This document shows, piece by piece, positions 7,774-16,951 of a stretch of DNA of 64,000 nucleotides. The translations under genes and the position numbers were made by a program. Each line of letters begins with the position of its first letter. The first letter of the stretch is position 1. This DNA is from Streptococcus sobrinus DSM 20742 = ATCC 33478 (GTDB lineage Bacteria > Bacillota > Bacilli > Lactobacillales > Streptococcaceae). The notes beneath the pieces are model-generated. The model saw only the letters and a program-made list of their open reading frames with translations, had not been told where the DNA came from and made no database searches. The DNA lies in the NCBI RefSeq assembly GCF_000686605.1, contig NZ_JMLC01000005.1:1-64000 (forward strand). The letters run 5' to 3'.

Positions 7774-8772
7774 ATGAGTTACAAAAGTATAAAAGTTGTT
7801 AAAGGTAATGGTGGTTTTGGGGGTCCTTTGGTCATTACCCCAACGGATGAGAAGCATAAATTTATCTATATCACAGGTGGGGGTGAAAAGCCAGCCATTG
7901 TTGATAAAATCGTGGAATTGACTGGAATGGAGGCTGTTAATGGCTTTAAGACTTCGATTCCAGACGAGGAAATTGCCCTAGCTATTGTTGATTGCGGTGG
8001 AACCTTGCGCTGTGGTATTTATCCCAAGAAGGGGATTCCAACCATCAATATTGTGGCAACTGGTAAAAGTGGCCCCCTAGCCAAATACATTACGGAAGAT
8101 ATCTATGTATCAGCTGTTGACCTCGATCAAATCACTGCTACTGATGAAGTGGGGCAAGCCAGTCAACCTGTCTCTGCCAGTGCGGAAAGCAAATCAGCCA
8201 GCAGTTATGATACCAGTAAAAAAATTACAGAGCAAAGGGCTGAGACCAGCTTTGTTGCCCGGATTGGTATGGGAGCTGGTAAGGTCGTGGCTGTCTTTAA
8301 TCAGGCCGCGCGTGATGCCATTCAAACCATGTTGAATACCATTCTCCCCTTCATGGCCTTCGTGTCACTCCTGATTGGTATCATTAATGGTTCCGGAATA
8401 GGAAATTGGATTGCCAAGCTGATGATTCCCCTAGCTGGTAATATTTGGGGCTTAATCCTAATTGGCTTTATCTGTTCACTCCCATTCTTATCTCCACTTT
8501 TAGGGCCAGGTGCCGTTATCTCCCAAATTATCGGTACCCTGATTGGTGTTGAAATTGGGAAGGGTCATATTCCTCCTCAAATGGCACTGCCAGCCCTATT
8601 TGCTATCAATACGCAAAATGGTTGTGACTTCATTCCAGTAGCCTTGGGTCTTTCAGAGGCAGAGGTCGAAACCGTTGAAGTCGGTGTACCATCTGTTCTT
8701 TATTCTCGATTCTTGAGTGGTGTACCTCGTGTTATCGTCGCTTGGGTTGCCAGCATCGGTTTGTATCAATAA
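7774..8772 (+). CDS. srlE: PTS sorbitol transporter subunit EIIBC
   Basis: A 332-residue subunit. An N-terminal EIIB domain begins with the glycine-rich [16 protein letters not shown] and carries the phosphocysteine region [12 protein letters not shown] (about residues 73-84). A Ser/Ala-rich linker (about 130-155) leads to a C-terminal hydrophobic EIIC portion (about 180-332) with [14 protein letters not shown]. It accepts phosphate from EIIA and passes it to sorbitol. It lies 20 nt after srlA and 27 nt before srlB. Confidence 0.93.
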   Translation: MSYKSIKVVKGNGGFGGPLVITPTDEKHKFIYITGGGEKPAIVDKIVELTGMEAVNGFKTSIPDEEIALAIVDCGGTLRCGIYPKKGIPTINIVATGKSGPLAKYITEDIYVSAVDLDQITATDEVGQASQPVSASAESKSASSYDTSKKITEQRAETSFVARIGMGAGKVVAVFNQAARDAIQTMLNTILPFMAFVSLLIGIINGSGIGNWIAKLMIPLAGNIWGLILIGFICSLPFLSPLLGPGAVISQIIGTLIGVEIGKGHIPPQMALPALFAINTQNGCDFIPVALGLSEAEVETVEVGVPSVLYSRFLSGVPRVIVAWVASIGLYQ

Positions 8773-8799
8773 GGAAAGTAAATTAGAAAAGAGGCTTGC

Positions 8800-9168
8800 A
8801 TGGCGAAGATATTTGAAACAAAAGTACTGGTAGTTGGTCCAGAGGCTCAAGAAATGATTGATGGAGCGGATATGATGATCCTCTTTGGAGAAGGTGCCCC
8901 TCAGGACTTAGCGGAATACTGTTTCATGATTGATAATAAGGATTTAACTGGACCAATCCAAGTCGGTGGTCATTTAGTTGTTGACGGGCAAGTCTTTCCC
9001 ATAACCTCCGTTGGTGATGTGGTTGAAAAAAATCTAATCAATCTAGGGCACATTACCATTTCCTTTGATGGGGATAGTGAGGGAAGCTTGCCTGGGACTC
9101 TGCATGTTTCCGCCCCTGATAAAATTCAACTGAGCCAGGGTTCGCTCATCCAGTTATTTAATGATTAA
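8800..9168 (+). CDS. srlB: PTS sorbitol transporter subunit EIIA
   Basis: A 122-residue protein of the glucitol EIIA family, expected to carry phosphate from HPr to SrlE. The conserved FGEGAPQDLAEYCF (about residues 29-42) and LGHITISFDG are present. By recalled alignment, the site of E. coli SrlB His43 (CFIH) reads CFMI here, so the phosphorylated histidine is not at the expected place; His58 or the His of LGHIT are alternatives. It is the last gene of the operon and a terminator follows. Confidence 0.88.
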   Translation: MAKIFETKVLVVGPEAQEMIDGADMMILFGEGAPQDLAEYCFMIDNKDLTGPIQVGGHLVVDGQVFPITSVGDVVEKNLINLGHITISFDGDSEGSLPGTLHVSAPDKIQLSQGSLIQLFND

Positions 9169-9184
9169 ACAATTACAAATCAAC

Positions 9185-9216
9185 AGACTTGAGACATTGC
9201 ACTCAAGTCTTTTTTG
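9185..9216 (+). terminator. Sorbitol operon terminator
   Basis: A perfect 9-bp stem AGACTTGAG (9185-9193) / CTCAAGTCT (9202-9210) with an 8-nt loop and a T-run. Confidence 0.93.
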
Positions 9217-9311
9217 ATGTTTTAGTCTAAAGGGGAGATATTCCGACAACCTTTGGCAGGGTGGAGTTTTTTGCAAACTTTCTTTGAAAAAAGGTCTACT
9301 TTTTAATATGA

Positions 9312-9328
9312 TGAAAGCGTTTTATAAT
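9312..9328 (+). promoter_or_regulatory. Promoter and cre site of the second sugar operon
   Basis: A perfect TATAAT (9323-9328) is overlapped by TGAAAGCGTTTTAT (9312-9325). This is almost the same overlap as at the sorbitol promoter (TGTAAGCGTTTTATAAT). CcpA repression is inferred. Confidence 0.6.
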
Positions 9329-9352
9329 TTAAATAGATGGGGGAAGAATGGT

Positions 9353-11220
9353 ATGAAGGACAGAACACAGGACATCTTAAACCGCTTGTTAGACTCAGAA
9401 ATTCCTCTACCAGTAAAGTACCTTTCAACCAAATTTAAGGTTGGTGAGAGGACGATTCGTAATGAGATAGGCATCATTAACGAGCTCTTGAGACAGTGCC
9501 AGTTACCTCCAGTGAGCTCTATCCGTTCTAAGGGAATGCAAGTAAATCTATCTAAAACCGATAGACAGGAACTAGTGGACTTTATAAGTCATCATTCGGG
9601 TTTCAAATATCTTAGTCGGGAAGAAAGAGTACTGGATTTAATTTTGGACATAGCCTTTGGGGATAAACCTGTCTTTTTAAAAAAGAAGGAGGACTGTTAT
9701 CAGGTGTCAAAATCTTCTATTGATGAAGACATCAGGCAGGTAAGGAAAAAACTAGCCCACTATCAGGTGGAAGTCCTTAGCATACCTAAGCAAGGCCTCC
9801 AGTTCCAAGCCAAAGAACAGTTTATCAGAACCATGCTTTTTTTCAATTTTGAGTTCAGTCTTAGTGGATGAGGATCAAGGGAAAAAACAGCTTGTTTATA
9901 AGTATCTCGATAAAGAACGCTTGCACCATTTAGATGCTATCTATAGCAGTGTTATTTCTCAGGTTGAGGTGAGTCCCTATCGGATAAACTTTAACCTTTT
10001 GGCCTATATCTGGCTTGACCGGCTGAGTCGTGGTAGCTATAGTGCTCCTTCCACTCGAAACATGAACTATAAAGAAAAAAATGATTGTATTTACAATTAT
10101 ATCAATAGGGTCCTGGACGAATTTAGGCTTGGGGCAGATATGGAGGAGAAACATTACATTTATTTTTTACTTAATAGCCCTAAGTAAAGAAGAAAACTAC
10201 CACCCCTCCAATTGGTTGGACCTTCAGCTGTTGATTATGCAGCTGATTCAGTTTATGGAAGAGGAAACAGGGATACCCTTCAACAAAAAGGAGGCTCAAT
10301 TTCAAGAAGCCTTGTACAGCCATATGGTTGGTATGGTTGAGCGTATAAAAATGGTCTGCAGTTAGTAAATCCCCTTAAAGATAAAATCAAACAGACCTAT
10401 GGTCTGGTTTATGATGTCCTTGAAAAATTTTTGAGAAGAGAACAGGAAAAGCTTGGCGGTACCATCACCGATGATGAGATTGCTTTTTTAACCATCCATT
10501 TTTCGACAGCCTTGAGTGAACTCAATCAGAATAATGAATATTGGTATCGGGCGATAGTAATTTGTAATCATGGTATAGCAACAGGTCGTTTACTAGCAGA
10601 GAACTTAAAAGAGTACTTCAATATAGAAGTTTTAGCGGTTCTAAGCAGTCGAGAAATTAACTTGGTTGAAAAATTTGACGTTGATCTAGTTTTTTCAACG
10701 GTCAAGCTAGACTATCAAGTCAAGCCTATTATGATTATGGATACCATCTTTTACGAGGAGACAAAGTTAATGGTTCATAATTTTTTAGAGACCAATCGTC
10801 AATATCAGAGAGTGATTGCTAGAAAAAGTGACTATACGGAAATGTTTCAAGTGCTGCTAAAGAAAATAGAAGCTAATTTTGGAGAGTTGACTAAAAATTT
10901 TTATAACGATTTAGAAATTCTATTTCGGAAGAATGGGCTAACAATTAATCAGAAGGAGGTACAGCCTATGATTCAAGATGTATTATCTGATGATAATATC
11001 TCATTTGAAAAGGGAGATTTTACATGGCAAGAAGCAATTCAAGAAGTCTCAAAGCCCCTATTGAAAAAGGAAATTATTACCGAAAATTATGTCCGAACGA
11101 TGATAGAGGATGTGGAAAAGTACGGCCCCTATATAGTGATTGGCCCTCATCTGGCTTTGGCTCATGATCGGCCAGAAGACGGGGCAAAGCGATTGGGACT
11201 GAGTTTGGCCATTTTTGTAC
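9353..11220 (+). pseudogene. Broken PRD/EIIA regulator of an ascorbate-type PTS operon
   Basis: The remains of a MtlR/UlaR-like regulator are spread over three reading frames. The first piece (9353-9871) has the HTH domains. PRD pieces follow (9849-10187 and about 10160-10365), then 10431-11249 with EIIB-like CNHGIATGRLL and EIIA-like GPHLALAHDRPEDG. The breaks look like single-base slips: an extra T in the T7 run at 9837-9843, one base near 10155-10180, and a lost A in the A5 run near 10344. After LGLSLA (about 11210) the EIIA domain stops abruptly and the sequence becomes UlaA-like. It starts at ATG 9353 behind GGGGGAAG. The frameshifts need confirmation by raw reads; the fusion does not look like an error. 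Confidence 0.85.
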
Positions 11221-11937
11221 AATCGGTTACCTATTTGAAGCTGGTGTAGCAAAGATATTTGGAGAACGCGGAGATAAAAAGAAATCTATGGAAGATATTG
11301 AAATGCCTAAGGCCTTTGAATTTTTACAAGACACCTATCTCTCGGTAATGGTTGTTATGGTACCTCTTTATATTATTACGGCAGCTTTCGCAGGATCGGA
11401 AGCTGTTGATACGGGTAGTCAAAACTATTTGATGTACGCCTTCCTACAATCCATTCAATTTGTTGTTGGTATCTACGTCTTGCTGGCTGGCGTTCGACTT
11501 TTACTTGGAGAGATTGTTCCCGCTTTTCGTGGTATCGCCATGAAATTGGTTCCAGATGCCATTCCTGCCCTAGATTGCCCGTCTTCTTCCCTTACTCTCC
11601 CAATGCTGTGATACTAGTTTTTATTACTACAACAATTGGTACTATAGTAGCCATGTTTATCCTGCCCATCTTTGGCTTGGCCATGATTCTGCCAGGGATG
11701 TTGACTAATTTCTTTGCCGGCGGTACTGCTGGAATATTTGGTAATGCTGTCGGTGGACGTAGAGGAGCAATTATTGGAGGAATTGCACATGGATTCTTTA
11801 TCACTCTTCTGCCAGCCCTTTTGGTTACAGCCTTTAGCTCGTTAGGTTTTGTCAATGCAACAGCGACTGATGTTGATACGGTTACGGCAGCTCTACTCTA
11901 CTATTGGATTTTAAGCCCAATCTTTAAAATGTTTTAG
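11218..11937 (+). pseudogene. C-terminal remnant of ascorbate-type PTS EIIC (UlaA/SgaT)
   Basis: About 240 residues of a UlaA-like permease remain; the family is about 450 long. The remnant begins in frame near IGYLFEAGVAKIFGERGDKK, which is fused after the truncated regulator. It continues MEDIEMPKAFEFLQDTYLS with several membrane helices, then shifts frame near 11578, where one C appears lost (CPSSS for CPVFFPYSPNA). The rest (11575-11937) runs to a normal end. The N-terminal half, and probably an EIIB gene, were lost in the same deletion. No transport function is expected. Confidence 0.85.
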
Positions 11938-11969
11938 TTAACCTAGCAGCTTAAGAAAGGAGGATAACT

Positions 11970-12368
11970 ATGTTTAATTTTTTAAAGAAAAAGGCTAAAC
12001 CTAGTTCAGATGATCAAATAGATCTACCCGAGTATAGTCAGGAAGAGTTAGAAAGCTTTAAACAGGAATTGGAATCCCTCTTGCATGTAAAAGAAGCCCA
12101 TATGAAAGAAGCTGCTTATTTTGAAAAAATAGGTCTACTCTACGCCAAACTATCTCAAGATGAAGCTGCCATCAGTCATTTAGAAAAGAGCTTATCTCTT
12201 AAATTATCCATGGGAGATGGTTATAAGAAACTGATGTCACTTTACAATCGAAAAAGGAGGGAAGCAGCTAAGTCCCAGGATGATGAGTTGATTGAGTATT
12301 ATATGGGAAAAATGGATGACATGCGAAATATTGCTAAAAAAGTGACTCTAACAGCTAAGGAGGAATAA
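11970..12368 (+). CDS. Small TPR-like protein of the ascorbate-type operon
   Basis: A 132-residue soluble, highly charged protein. After a short basic start (MFNFLKKKAK) there are helical repeats resembling one or two TPR units (about residues 45-85, YFEKIGLLYAKLSQDEAAISHLEKS split over two helices). The function is unknown. AAAGGAGG precedes the ATG, and the next gene begins 2 nt after its stop, so the genes are one operon. Unlike the upstream regulator and permease, its frame is intact. Confidence 0.7.
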   Translation: MFNFLKKKAKPSSDDQIDLPEYSQEELESFKQELESLLHVKEAHMKEAAYFEKIGLLYAKLSQDEAAISHLEKSLSLKLSMGDGYKKLMSLYNRKRREAAKSQDDELIEYYMGKMDDMRNIAKKVTLTAKEE

Positions 12369-12370
12369 CG

Positions 12371-13228
12371 ATGTATAAAACTTTAAAAGAAATTACAGAT
12401 TATGCAGACCAACTAAATATGACAGTCGGTGCCTTCAATATGCACAATTTGGAAATGCTCCCAGGAATGATAAGGGGGGCACAGGAACTTGGTCTGCCAA
12501 TCGTGATTCAAACTAGTGTGGCAACGGCCCAATATATTGGTTACGATGTTATCGTAGCGGTCTGTAAACAGCTGGCTAATAATGATTTGGTTGATGTGGC
12601 CCTTCACTTAGATCACGCCAGAGACTTTGATGCCATTAGGGATGCTATCGAGGCTGGTTATTCGAGTGTCATGTTTGATGGCTCAAATTTACCCTTTAAA
12701 GAAAATATTGCCAAAACCAAGGCGGTTGTAGACTATGCTCATGCCAGAGGAGTTTCTGTAGAAGGGGAGCTTGGCACCATTGGAGGAACTGAGGAAGGTA
12801 TTTCGGTTTCTGACGATGATAAAGAGTACACTAGACCTAATGATGCTGTTCGCTTCCTAGCAGAAACTGGTGTGGATGCTCTGACAGTTGGAATTGGAAC
12901 TAATCACGGTCAATTTAAATCTAAAACCAATGTCCAAATCCCTTTGCTTAAGGAGATTCATAATCTTGTTGACGTTCCCCTGGTTATCCACGGTGGGACA
13001 GGAGTTAAGGAAGAAGATTATCCAGAATTAATCAATAATGGTATTAGAAAATTCAATGTTGGAACCGAACTCTTAGTCGGTTGGACAGCAACGGCTAAGG
13101 AAACATTTGGAGCAACCGAGGTAAATAAGTCTTTACGTTACAATATTATTCCTTGTAACGATAAGGTCAAAGAAATTGTCAAACACAAATTAAGCCTCTT
13201 CATGAATGAGGAGAGTCCTCTAAAATAG
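12371..13228 (+). CDS. Class II ketose-bisphosphate aldolase
   Basis: A 285-residue zinc-dependent aldolase of the fructose/tagatose-bisphosphate family. Visible features: LHLDHARDF with the catalytic Asp and first zinc His (about residues 78-86), EGELGTIGG (about 133-141), GIGTNHGQFK with a second zinc His and the IHGGTGVKEEDY phosphate loop. The substrate is not clear; within an ascorbate-type PTS operon it may act on a keto-pentose or hexose bisphosphate. The house-keeping glycolytic fba is not seen in this window. The frame is intact, although the operon's transporter is broken. Confidence 0.88.
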   Translation: MYKTLKEITDYADQLNMTVGAFNMHNLEMLPGMIRGAQELGLPIVIQTSVATAQYIGYDVIVAVCKQLANNDLVDVALHLDHARDFDAIRDAIEAGYSSVMFDGSNLPFKENIAKTKAVVDYAHARGVSVEGELGTIGGTEEGISVSDDDKEYTRPNDAVRFLAETGVDALTVGIGTNHGQFKSKTNVQIPLLKEIHNLVDVPLVIHGGTGVKEEDYPELINNGIRKFNVGTELLVGWTATAKETFGATEVNKSLRYNIIPCNDKVKEIVKHKLSLFMNEESPLK

Positions 13229-13237
13229 GAGACAGTA

Positions 13238-13840
13238 ATGAAAAAGTATTTACTATTGATTGCTGGCCCACCCGCAACGGGGAAATCTTATCTTGTTAAC
13301 TTAATTGAAGAAGAGCAACCAGATTTATATAAAATAAGTCCTGATGAGCTAAAAGACTCCATTGCGGATAGCAAGGGGTTTAACTGCTTAGAAGAAAAAT
13401 CAGCTTTGGAAAAAATTGTATGGAAATCCTATTATCAAGCTTTAGAGGCTTATATGATGGTGGGGAAGAAGATTATCGTTAGTGAATATCCTTTTTCTGA
13501 TAAACAAAAGCCAAGTTTGGCGGATTTAGCAAACCATTATTCTTATGATGTGATTACGATTAGGTTAGTAGCCGATTTTGAAGTTCTTTGGCAGAGACGA
13601 TATCGTCGTGATCGAGAAAACAGTAGGCATCTAAGTCACATTATGACCCATTATCATTATGGTGATAACTTGATTAATCGTGAAGACGCAGACAATCATA
13701 TTACTAAAAAGGAATTCTTAGATATTATTACCAATAGAGATTATAACCATTTTCAATTAGGTCAACTATTTGAATTTGATGTTAGTGATTTCTCAAAGGT
13801 TGATTATTCTGACCTTTTGTCTTATCTTGCGAAATTATAA
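13238..13840 (+). CDS. P-loop kinase-like protein
   Basis: A 200-residue protein with a clear Walker A motif GPPATGKS (residues 10-17). A basic lid-like stretch RRYRRDRENSRH lies near residue 130. The fold resembles small-molecule kinases (shikimate/gluconate kinase type) or zeta-toxin-like kinases. As last gene of the operon, 9 nt after the aldolase, it may phosphorylate a sugar phosphate before aldol cleavage. That role is an inference. AGGAG precedes the ATG. Confidence 0.7.
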   Translation: MKKYLLLIAGPPATGKSYLVNLIEEEQPDLYKISPDELKDSIADSKGFNCLEEKSALEKIVWKSYYQALEAYMMVGKKIIVSEYPFSDKQKPSLADLANHYSYDVITIRLVADFEVLWQRRYRRDRENSRHLSHIMTHYHYGDNLINREDADNHITKKEFLDIITNRDYNHFQLGQLFEFDVSDFSKVDYSDLLSYLAKL

Positions 13841-13903
13841 CTCCGTTATTAATAGAGAAAATAAATATTCTAATCTCCATCTAGCAATAACTTTCGGAAG
13901 TCA

Positions 13904-13932
13904 AAAATTGGCCCCACTAGCAATGTGGGACC
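13904..13932 (-). terminator. Terminator of the small secreted protein gene
   Basis: The stem is GGTCCCAC/GTGGGGCC (plus-strand arms 13910-13917 and 13925-13932). On the minus strand it is followed by AATTTTTG. Confidence 0.8.
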
Positions 13933-13946
13933 TATTTTAACTTTAA

Positions 13947-14375
13947 CTAGGGTTCTTTCATCGTATGGCGTTTTCCTGCAGCGATAGCCTCGCTCTCTTT
14001 CATTTGAACGACACGACTCCTGTTAGTGTTGCCCGGCATATTACCCATTGAGTACCAATAGACATCAGCCGTCCCATCACGGGCCACGTAGACGGTAGGG
14101 TCTTGTTCTTGAGGACTGGTCTCTTGGTCAGGAGCCTGAGGAGCAGGCTGGGGTTGACTAGAGGGTTCAGATGAACTATGCTTCGTTTTTCTTGTCCTTT
14201 TTGTCTTTCTTGTCTTTTTAGATTTCCTTACCTGTTTCGCTTTTACACTAGAGAAATGCCGAGTTGACTGGGTAGAACTTGGGGATAGTGTATTAGAGCT
14301 AACATCAGATTCACTAATAACTGACAAACAAAAGAGGCTTACAAATGTTATGAATAAATAGGTAATTTTTTTCAT
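13947..14375 (-). CDS. Small secreted protein with basic linker
   Basis: A 142-residue protein. An N-terminal signal peptide (KKITYLFITFVSLFCLSVIS) is followed by a Ser/Thr-rich part, a strongly basic Lys/Arg/Thr stretch (about residues 50-67), a Pro/Gln/Ser-rich spacer, and a C-terminal domain of about 50 residues with ADVYWYSMGNMPGNTN and AIAAGKRHTMKE. By recalled resemblance, that tail is found at the ends of some secreted streptococcal nucleases; here it stands alone. The function is unknown. The start is ATG 14375 behind GGGAGAG. A near-perfect cre site lies over the start of the transcript. Confidence 0.75.
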   Translation of the reverse strand: MKKITYLFITFVSLFCLSVISESDVSSNTLSPSSTQSTRHFSSVKAKQVRKSKKTRKTKRTRKTKHSSSEPSSQPQPAPQAPDQETSPQEQDPTVYVARDGTADVYWYSMGNMPGNTNRSRVVQMKESEAIAAGKRHTMKEP

Positions 14376-14396
14376 CAATTCTCTCCCAATTAACTA

Positions 14397-14421
14397 TGAA
14401 AACGTTTGCAAGTCTATTATA
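14397..14421 (-). promoter_or_regulatory. Promoter and near-perfect cre site of the secreted protein gene
   Basis: On the minus strand TATAAT occupies 14421-14416. Just downstream, TGCAAACGTTTTCA (14410-14397) fits the cre pattern TGnAAnCGnTnnCA at every fixed base. A site at the transcription start predicts strong CcpA repression. Confidence 0.75.
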
Positions 14422-14589
14422 CAAGCTTTAGCGGGAGAAAACAAGAGATTTTTAAAAAATTACAAAAAGATTATAAAAATGATTGCTGAGTTAAGACCAA
14501 AACGGTCAATCTGAATAAGCAAAGAAATTCCTTACTCGAAATCAGTAGCAAAGAAGTAGGCTAACCGGATATTTATTGAATTTGAACAA
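14422..14589. other. AT-rich gap between secreted protein and galU terminator
   Basis: No ORF, RNA gene or repeat recognised. Confidence 0.4.
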
Positions 14590-14622
14590 TAATAAACCAC
14601 CCTAAGCCAATGTTGAGGGTGG
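14590..14622 (-). terminator. galU terminator
   Basis: The plus-strand arms are CCACCCT (14597-14603) and AGGGTGG (14616-14622). Read on the minus strand, the stem is followed by TTTATTATT. Confidence 0.8.
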
Positions 14623-14664
14623 CTCAATTTTCTTACTAGTTACTTAGGAGACTGGGATAGCCTC

Positions 14665-15567
14665 TTACTTTTCTTCCTTGCCAGCTAGTTCCTTACCAAG
14701 CTCAATGATGTAATCCTTGAGGTCATCCTTGACTTGAGGGTGCTGGAGGGCGTAATCGATGGAGGTCTTCATGAAGCCGAACTTATCACCAACGTCATAG
14801 CGTTTACCGGTGAATTCACGGGCAAAGACCCTTTGCGTTTTGTTTAGGGTGTCAATGGCATCGGTCAGCTGAACTTCATTGCCTGCCCCAGGTTCTTGGG
14901 TTTCTAAGATTTCAAAGATTTCCGGTGTCAGGAGGTAGCGGCCGATAATAGCCAAATCACTTGGGGCATCCTCAGGATTTGGTTTTTCGACAAAGGTTTC
15001 TACGGAATAGAGTCCGTCATGGCCCTGGCCTTGAGGTGCAATGACTCCGTAAGCAGAAACTTCGTCGTGGGGCACCGGCATAACGGCGATAGTAGAAGCA
15101 TGGGTTTCCTTGTAATCGTTGATGAGCTGCTGAGTCAAAGGAACAGCCTTGTCATCGGTAATATCCATCAGGTCATCACCCAACATGACAACGAAAGGTT
15201 CATCGCCGACAAATGCCATGGCTTGCAGAACCGCATCTCCTAAACCACGTGGATGGCTTTGGCGGATGAAGTGAAGATTGATAGCCGTTGTATCATTGAC
15301 CAGCTTGAGCAGGTCAGTTTTACCTTTTTGCTCCAAGTTGTATTCCAATTCGAAGTTGGAGTCAAAGTGGTCTTCGATAGAGCGTTTAGCCTTACCTGTC
15401 ACGACCAAGATGTCTTCAATTCCTGACTTAAGGGCTTCCTCAACGATAAATTGGATAGTCGGTTTATCCACAATCGGCAACATTTCTTTGGCCAGAGCCT
15501 TGGTTGCTGGTAAGAAACGGGTTCCCAATCCAGCTGCTGGGATAACAGCTTTTCTAACTTTAGTCAT
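14665..15567 (-). CDS. galU: UTP-glucose-1-phosphate uridylyltransferase
   Basis: The enzyme makes UDP-glucose from UTP and glucose-1-phosphate, for capsule, cell-wall polysaccharide and glycolipid synthesis and galactose use. The 300 residues begin with the nucleotidyltransferase signature [20 protein letters not shown] (residues 8-27). The conserved VEKP (in [15 protein letters not shown]), GRYLLTP and [10 protein letters not shown] segments follow. It lies directly downstream of gpsA (39 nt between stop and start), the usual streptococcal pair, probably co-transcribed. Confidence 0.97.
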   Translation of the reverse strand: MTKVRKAVIPAAGLGTRFLPATKALAKEMLPIVDKPTIQFIVEEALKSGIEDILVVTGKAKRSIEDHFDSNFELEYNLEQKGKTDLLKLVNDTTAINLHFIRQSHPRGLGDAVLQAMAFVGDEPFVVMLGDDLMDITDDKAVPLTQQLINDYKETHASTIAVMPVPHDEVSAYGVIAPQGQGHDGLYSVETFVEKPNPEDAPSDLAIIGRYLLTPEIFEILETQEPGAGNEVQLTDAIDTLNKTQRVFAREFTGKRYDVGDKFGFMKTSIDYALQHPQVKDDLKDYIIELGKELAGKEEK

Positions 15568-15605
15568 ACTATCTTTCGTTTCCTTCTTATTTATTTTTCT
15601 TCCGT

Positions 15606-16634
15606 TTATTTTTTATTATCCTGCCATTCATTTTCTGAACGCAGTTCATTGGACATCATATTAAAGATAGATTCCTTGATATCGGCTCCTTCGTAGATGG
15701 CCTTGTAAATGGCTGAAGTAATTGGCATGTAGACACCCAGCTGTTGAGCAAGTTCATAGGCCACCTTGGTGGTTGAAATTCCTTCGATGACCATACCCAT
15801 ATTGCGCTCAACATCTTCCAGTTTTTCACCGCGACCTAGTGCATCCCCAGCCCGCCAGTTGCGGGAGTGAACGGAGGTTCCGGTAACAATCAGATCCCCA
15901 ACTCCAGACAGACCGCTGTAGGTTAGAGGATTGGCTCCCATTTTAACCCCAAGACGGGTAATCTCAGCTAAGCCACGAGTAATGATGGCAGCCTTGGCAT
16001 TGTCGCCGTAGCCCATACCATGCAGGGCCCCAGCTCCGACAGCAATGATGTTTTTCAGGGCTCCAGCGGTTTCCACACCGATAACATCCTGATTGGTATA
16101 GAGGCGGAAGTAATGGTTACTGAAGATTGCTTGAACATACTTAGCGGCTTCCAAATCTTTGGAGGCCGCCGTAATCAGGGTGATATCGCGGACAATGGTT
16201 TCTTCGGCATGGCTCGGTCCTGAGACAACCACGATGTCGCTGCGCAAATCGGCAGGAATTTCTTCCTCCAGAATGGTTGAGAGACGTTCGTGAGTACCAG
16301 GTTCTAGCCCCTTAGAAGCGTGCATGACGACAACCTTGTGGTCGAGGATTTCCGCTACCTGCTTGGCGACCAGACGGGTCACCTTGGTTGGCACGACAAA
16401 GAGAATGGCATCAACCCCATCTAGGGTTTGGCCCAAATCCTTGTAAGCCTTAATCTTTTCATCCAGCACAATATCCTTGAAATAAAGGGTATTCATGTGC
16501 TTCTCATTGATTTCATCAATTTGTTCAGGGATATTTCCCCAAATGCGGACCTCGTGCCCATTGTCATTGAGAACCTGGGCAAGGGCAGTCCCCCAAGAAC
16601 CCGGTCCCAAAACAGCAACTTTTTGTTTTGTCAT
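15606..16634 (-). CDS. gpsA: Glycerol-3-phosphate dehydrogenase [NAD(P)+]
   Basis: The enzyme reduces dihydroxyacetone phosphate to sn-glycerol-3-phosphate for phospholipid and teichoic acid synthesis. Visible features: [10 protein letters not shown] dinucleotide loop near the N-terminus, [32 protein letters not shown] and the [11 protein letters not shown] region. I chose MTKQK at 16634 (342 residues) because GGAG lies 7 nt before it; a longer frame from 16652 lacks a ribosome site. Confidence 0.96.
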   Translation of the reverse strand: MTKQKVAVLGPGSWGTALAQVLNDNGHEVRIWGNIPEQIDEINEKHMNTLYFKDIVLDEKIKAYKDLGQTLDGVDAILFVVPTKVTRLVAKQVAEILDHKVVVMHASKGLEPGTHERLSTILEEEIPADLRSDIVVVSGPSHAEETIVRDITLITAASKDLEAAKYVQAIFSNHYFRLYTNQDVIGVETAGALKNIIAVGAGALHGMGYGDNAKAAIITRGLAEITRLGVKMGANPLTYSGLSGVGDLIVTGTSVHSRNWRAGDALGRGEKLEDVERNMGMVIEGISTTKVAYELAQQLGVYMPITSAIYKAIYEGADIKESIFNMMSNELRSENEWQDNKK

Positions 16635-16797
16635 AATAGGTCTCCATATCATAGTATCGCCTTCATTATATCATATTTAATGGTCGCAAAGAGAGGAAAA
16701 AAGGAAGGAGTTTTAGGAAATTGAGAGAAATAGGCTTTAGGTCATTATATCTTTGGTTCCAGCCCTGTATGAGCCTAGGAAGGTAGAAGAGAAGAAC

Positions 16798-16834
16798 TAT
16801 CAAAATTCAGTTTTGGAAATTTGATGCGTATAAA
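16798..16834 (+). repeat. End fragment of the modular intergenic repeat
   Basis: TATCAAAATTCAGTTTTGGAA followed by ATTTGATGCGTATAAA closely matches the right end of the copy at 29626-29885 (TATCAAAAATCGGATTTTGAA followed by GTTTGATATGTATAAA). Only this end module is present. It lies in the intergenic space before dut. Confidence 0.6.
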
Positions 16835-16896
16835 TTATCGGACTGGGAAATTTTCCCTAGAAAATCACGAGATAAGCTAGTTTTTTCCTTTTTATT

Positions 16897-16918
16897 GCCG
16901 AATATCTTAGTGTATAAT
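16897..16918 (+). promoter_or_regulatory. dut promoter with degenerate ComX-box
   Basis: A perfect TATAAT at 16913-16918 lies behind a T-rich tract. GCCGAATA (16897-16904) matches 6 of 8 positions of the ComX box TACGAATA. In S. pneumoniae the dut-radA unit is induced in competence, so this may be a weakened box; a vegetative promoter seems sufficient. Confidence 0.45.
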
Positions 16919-16951
16919 AGGAAACAGTAAAAAACTGTTGTGAGGTTAAAT

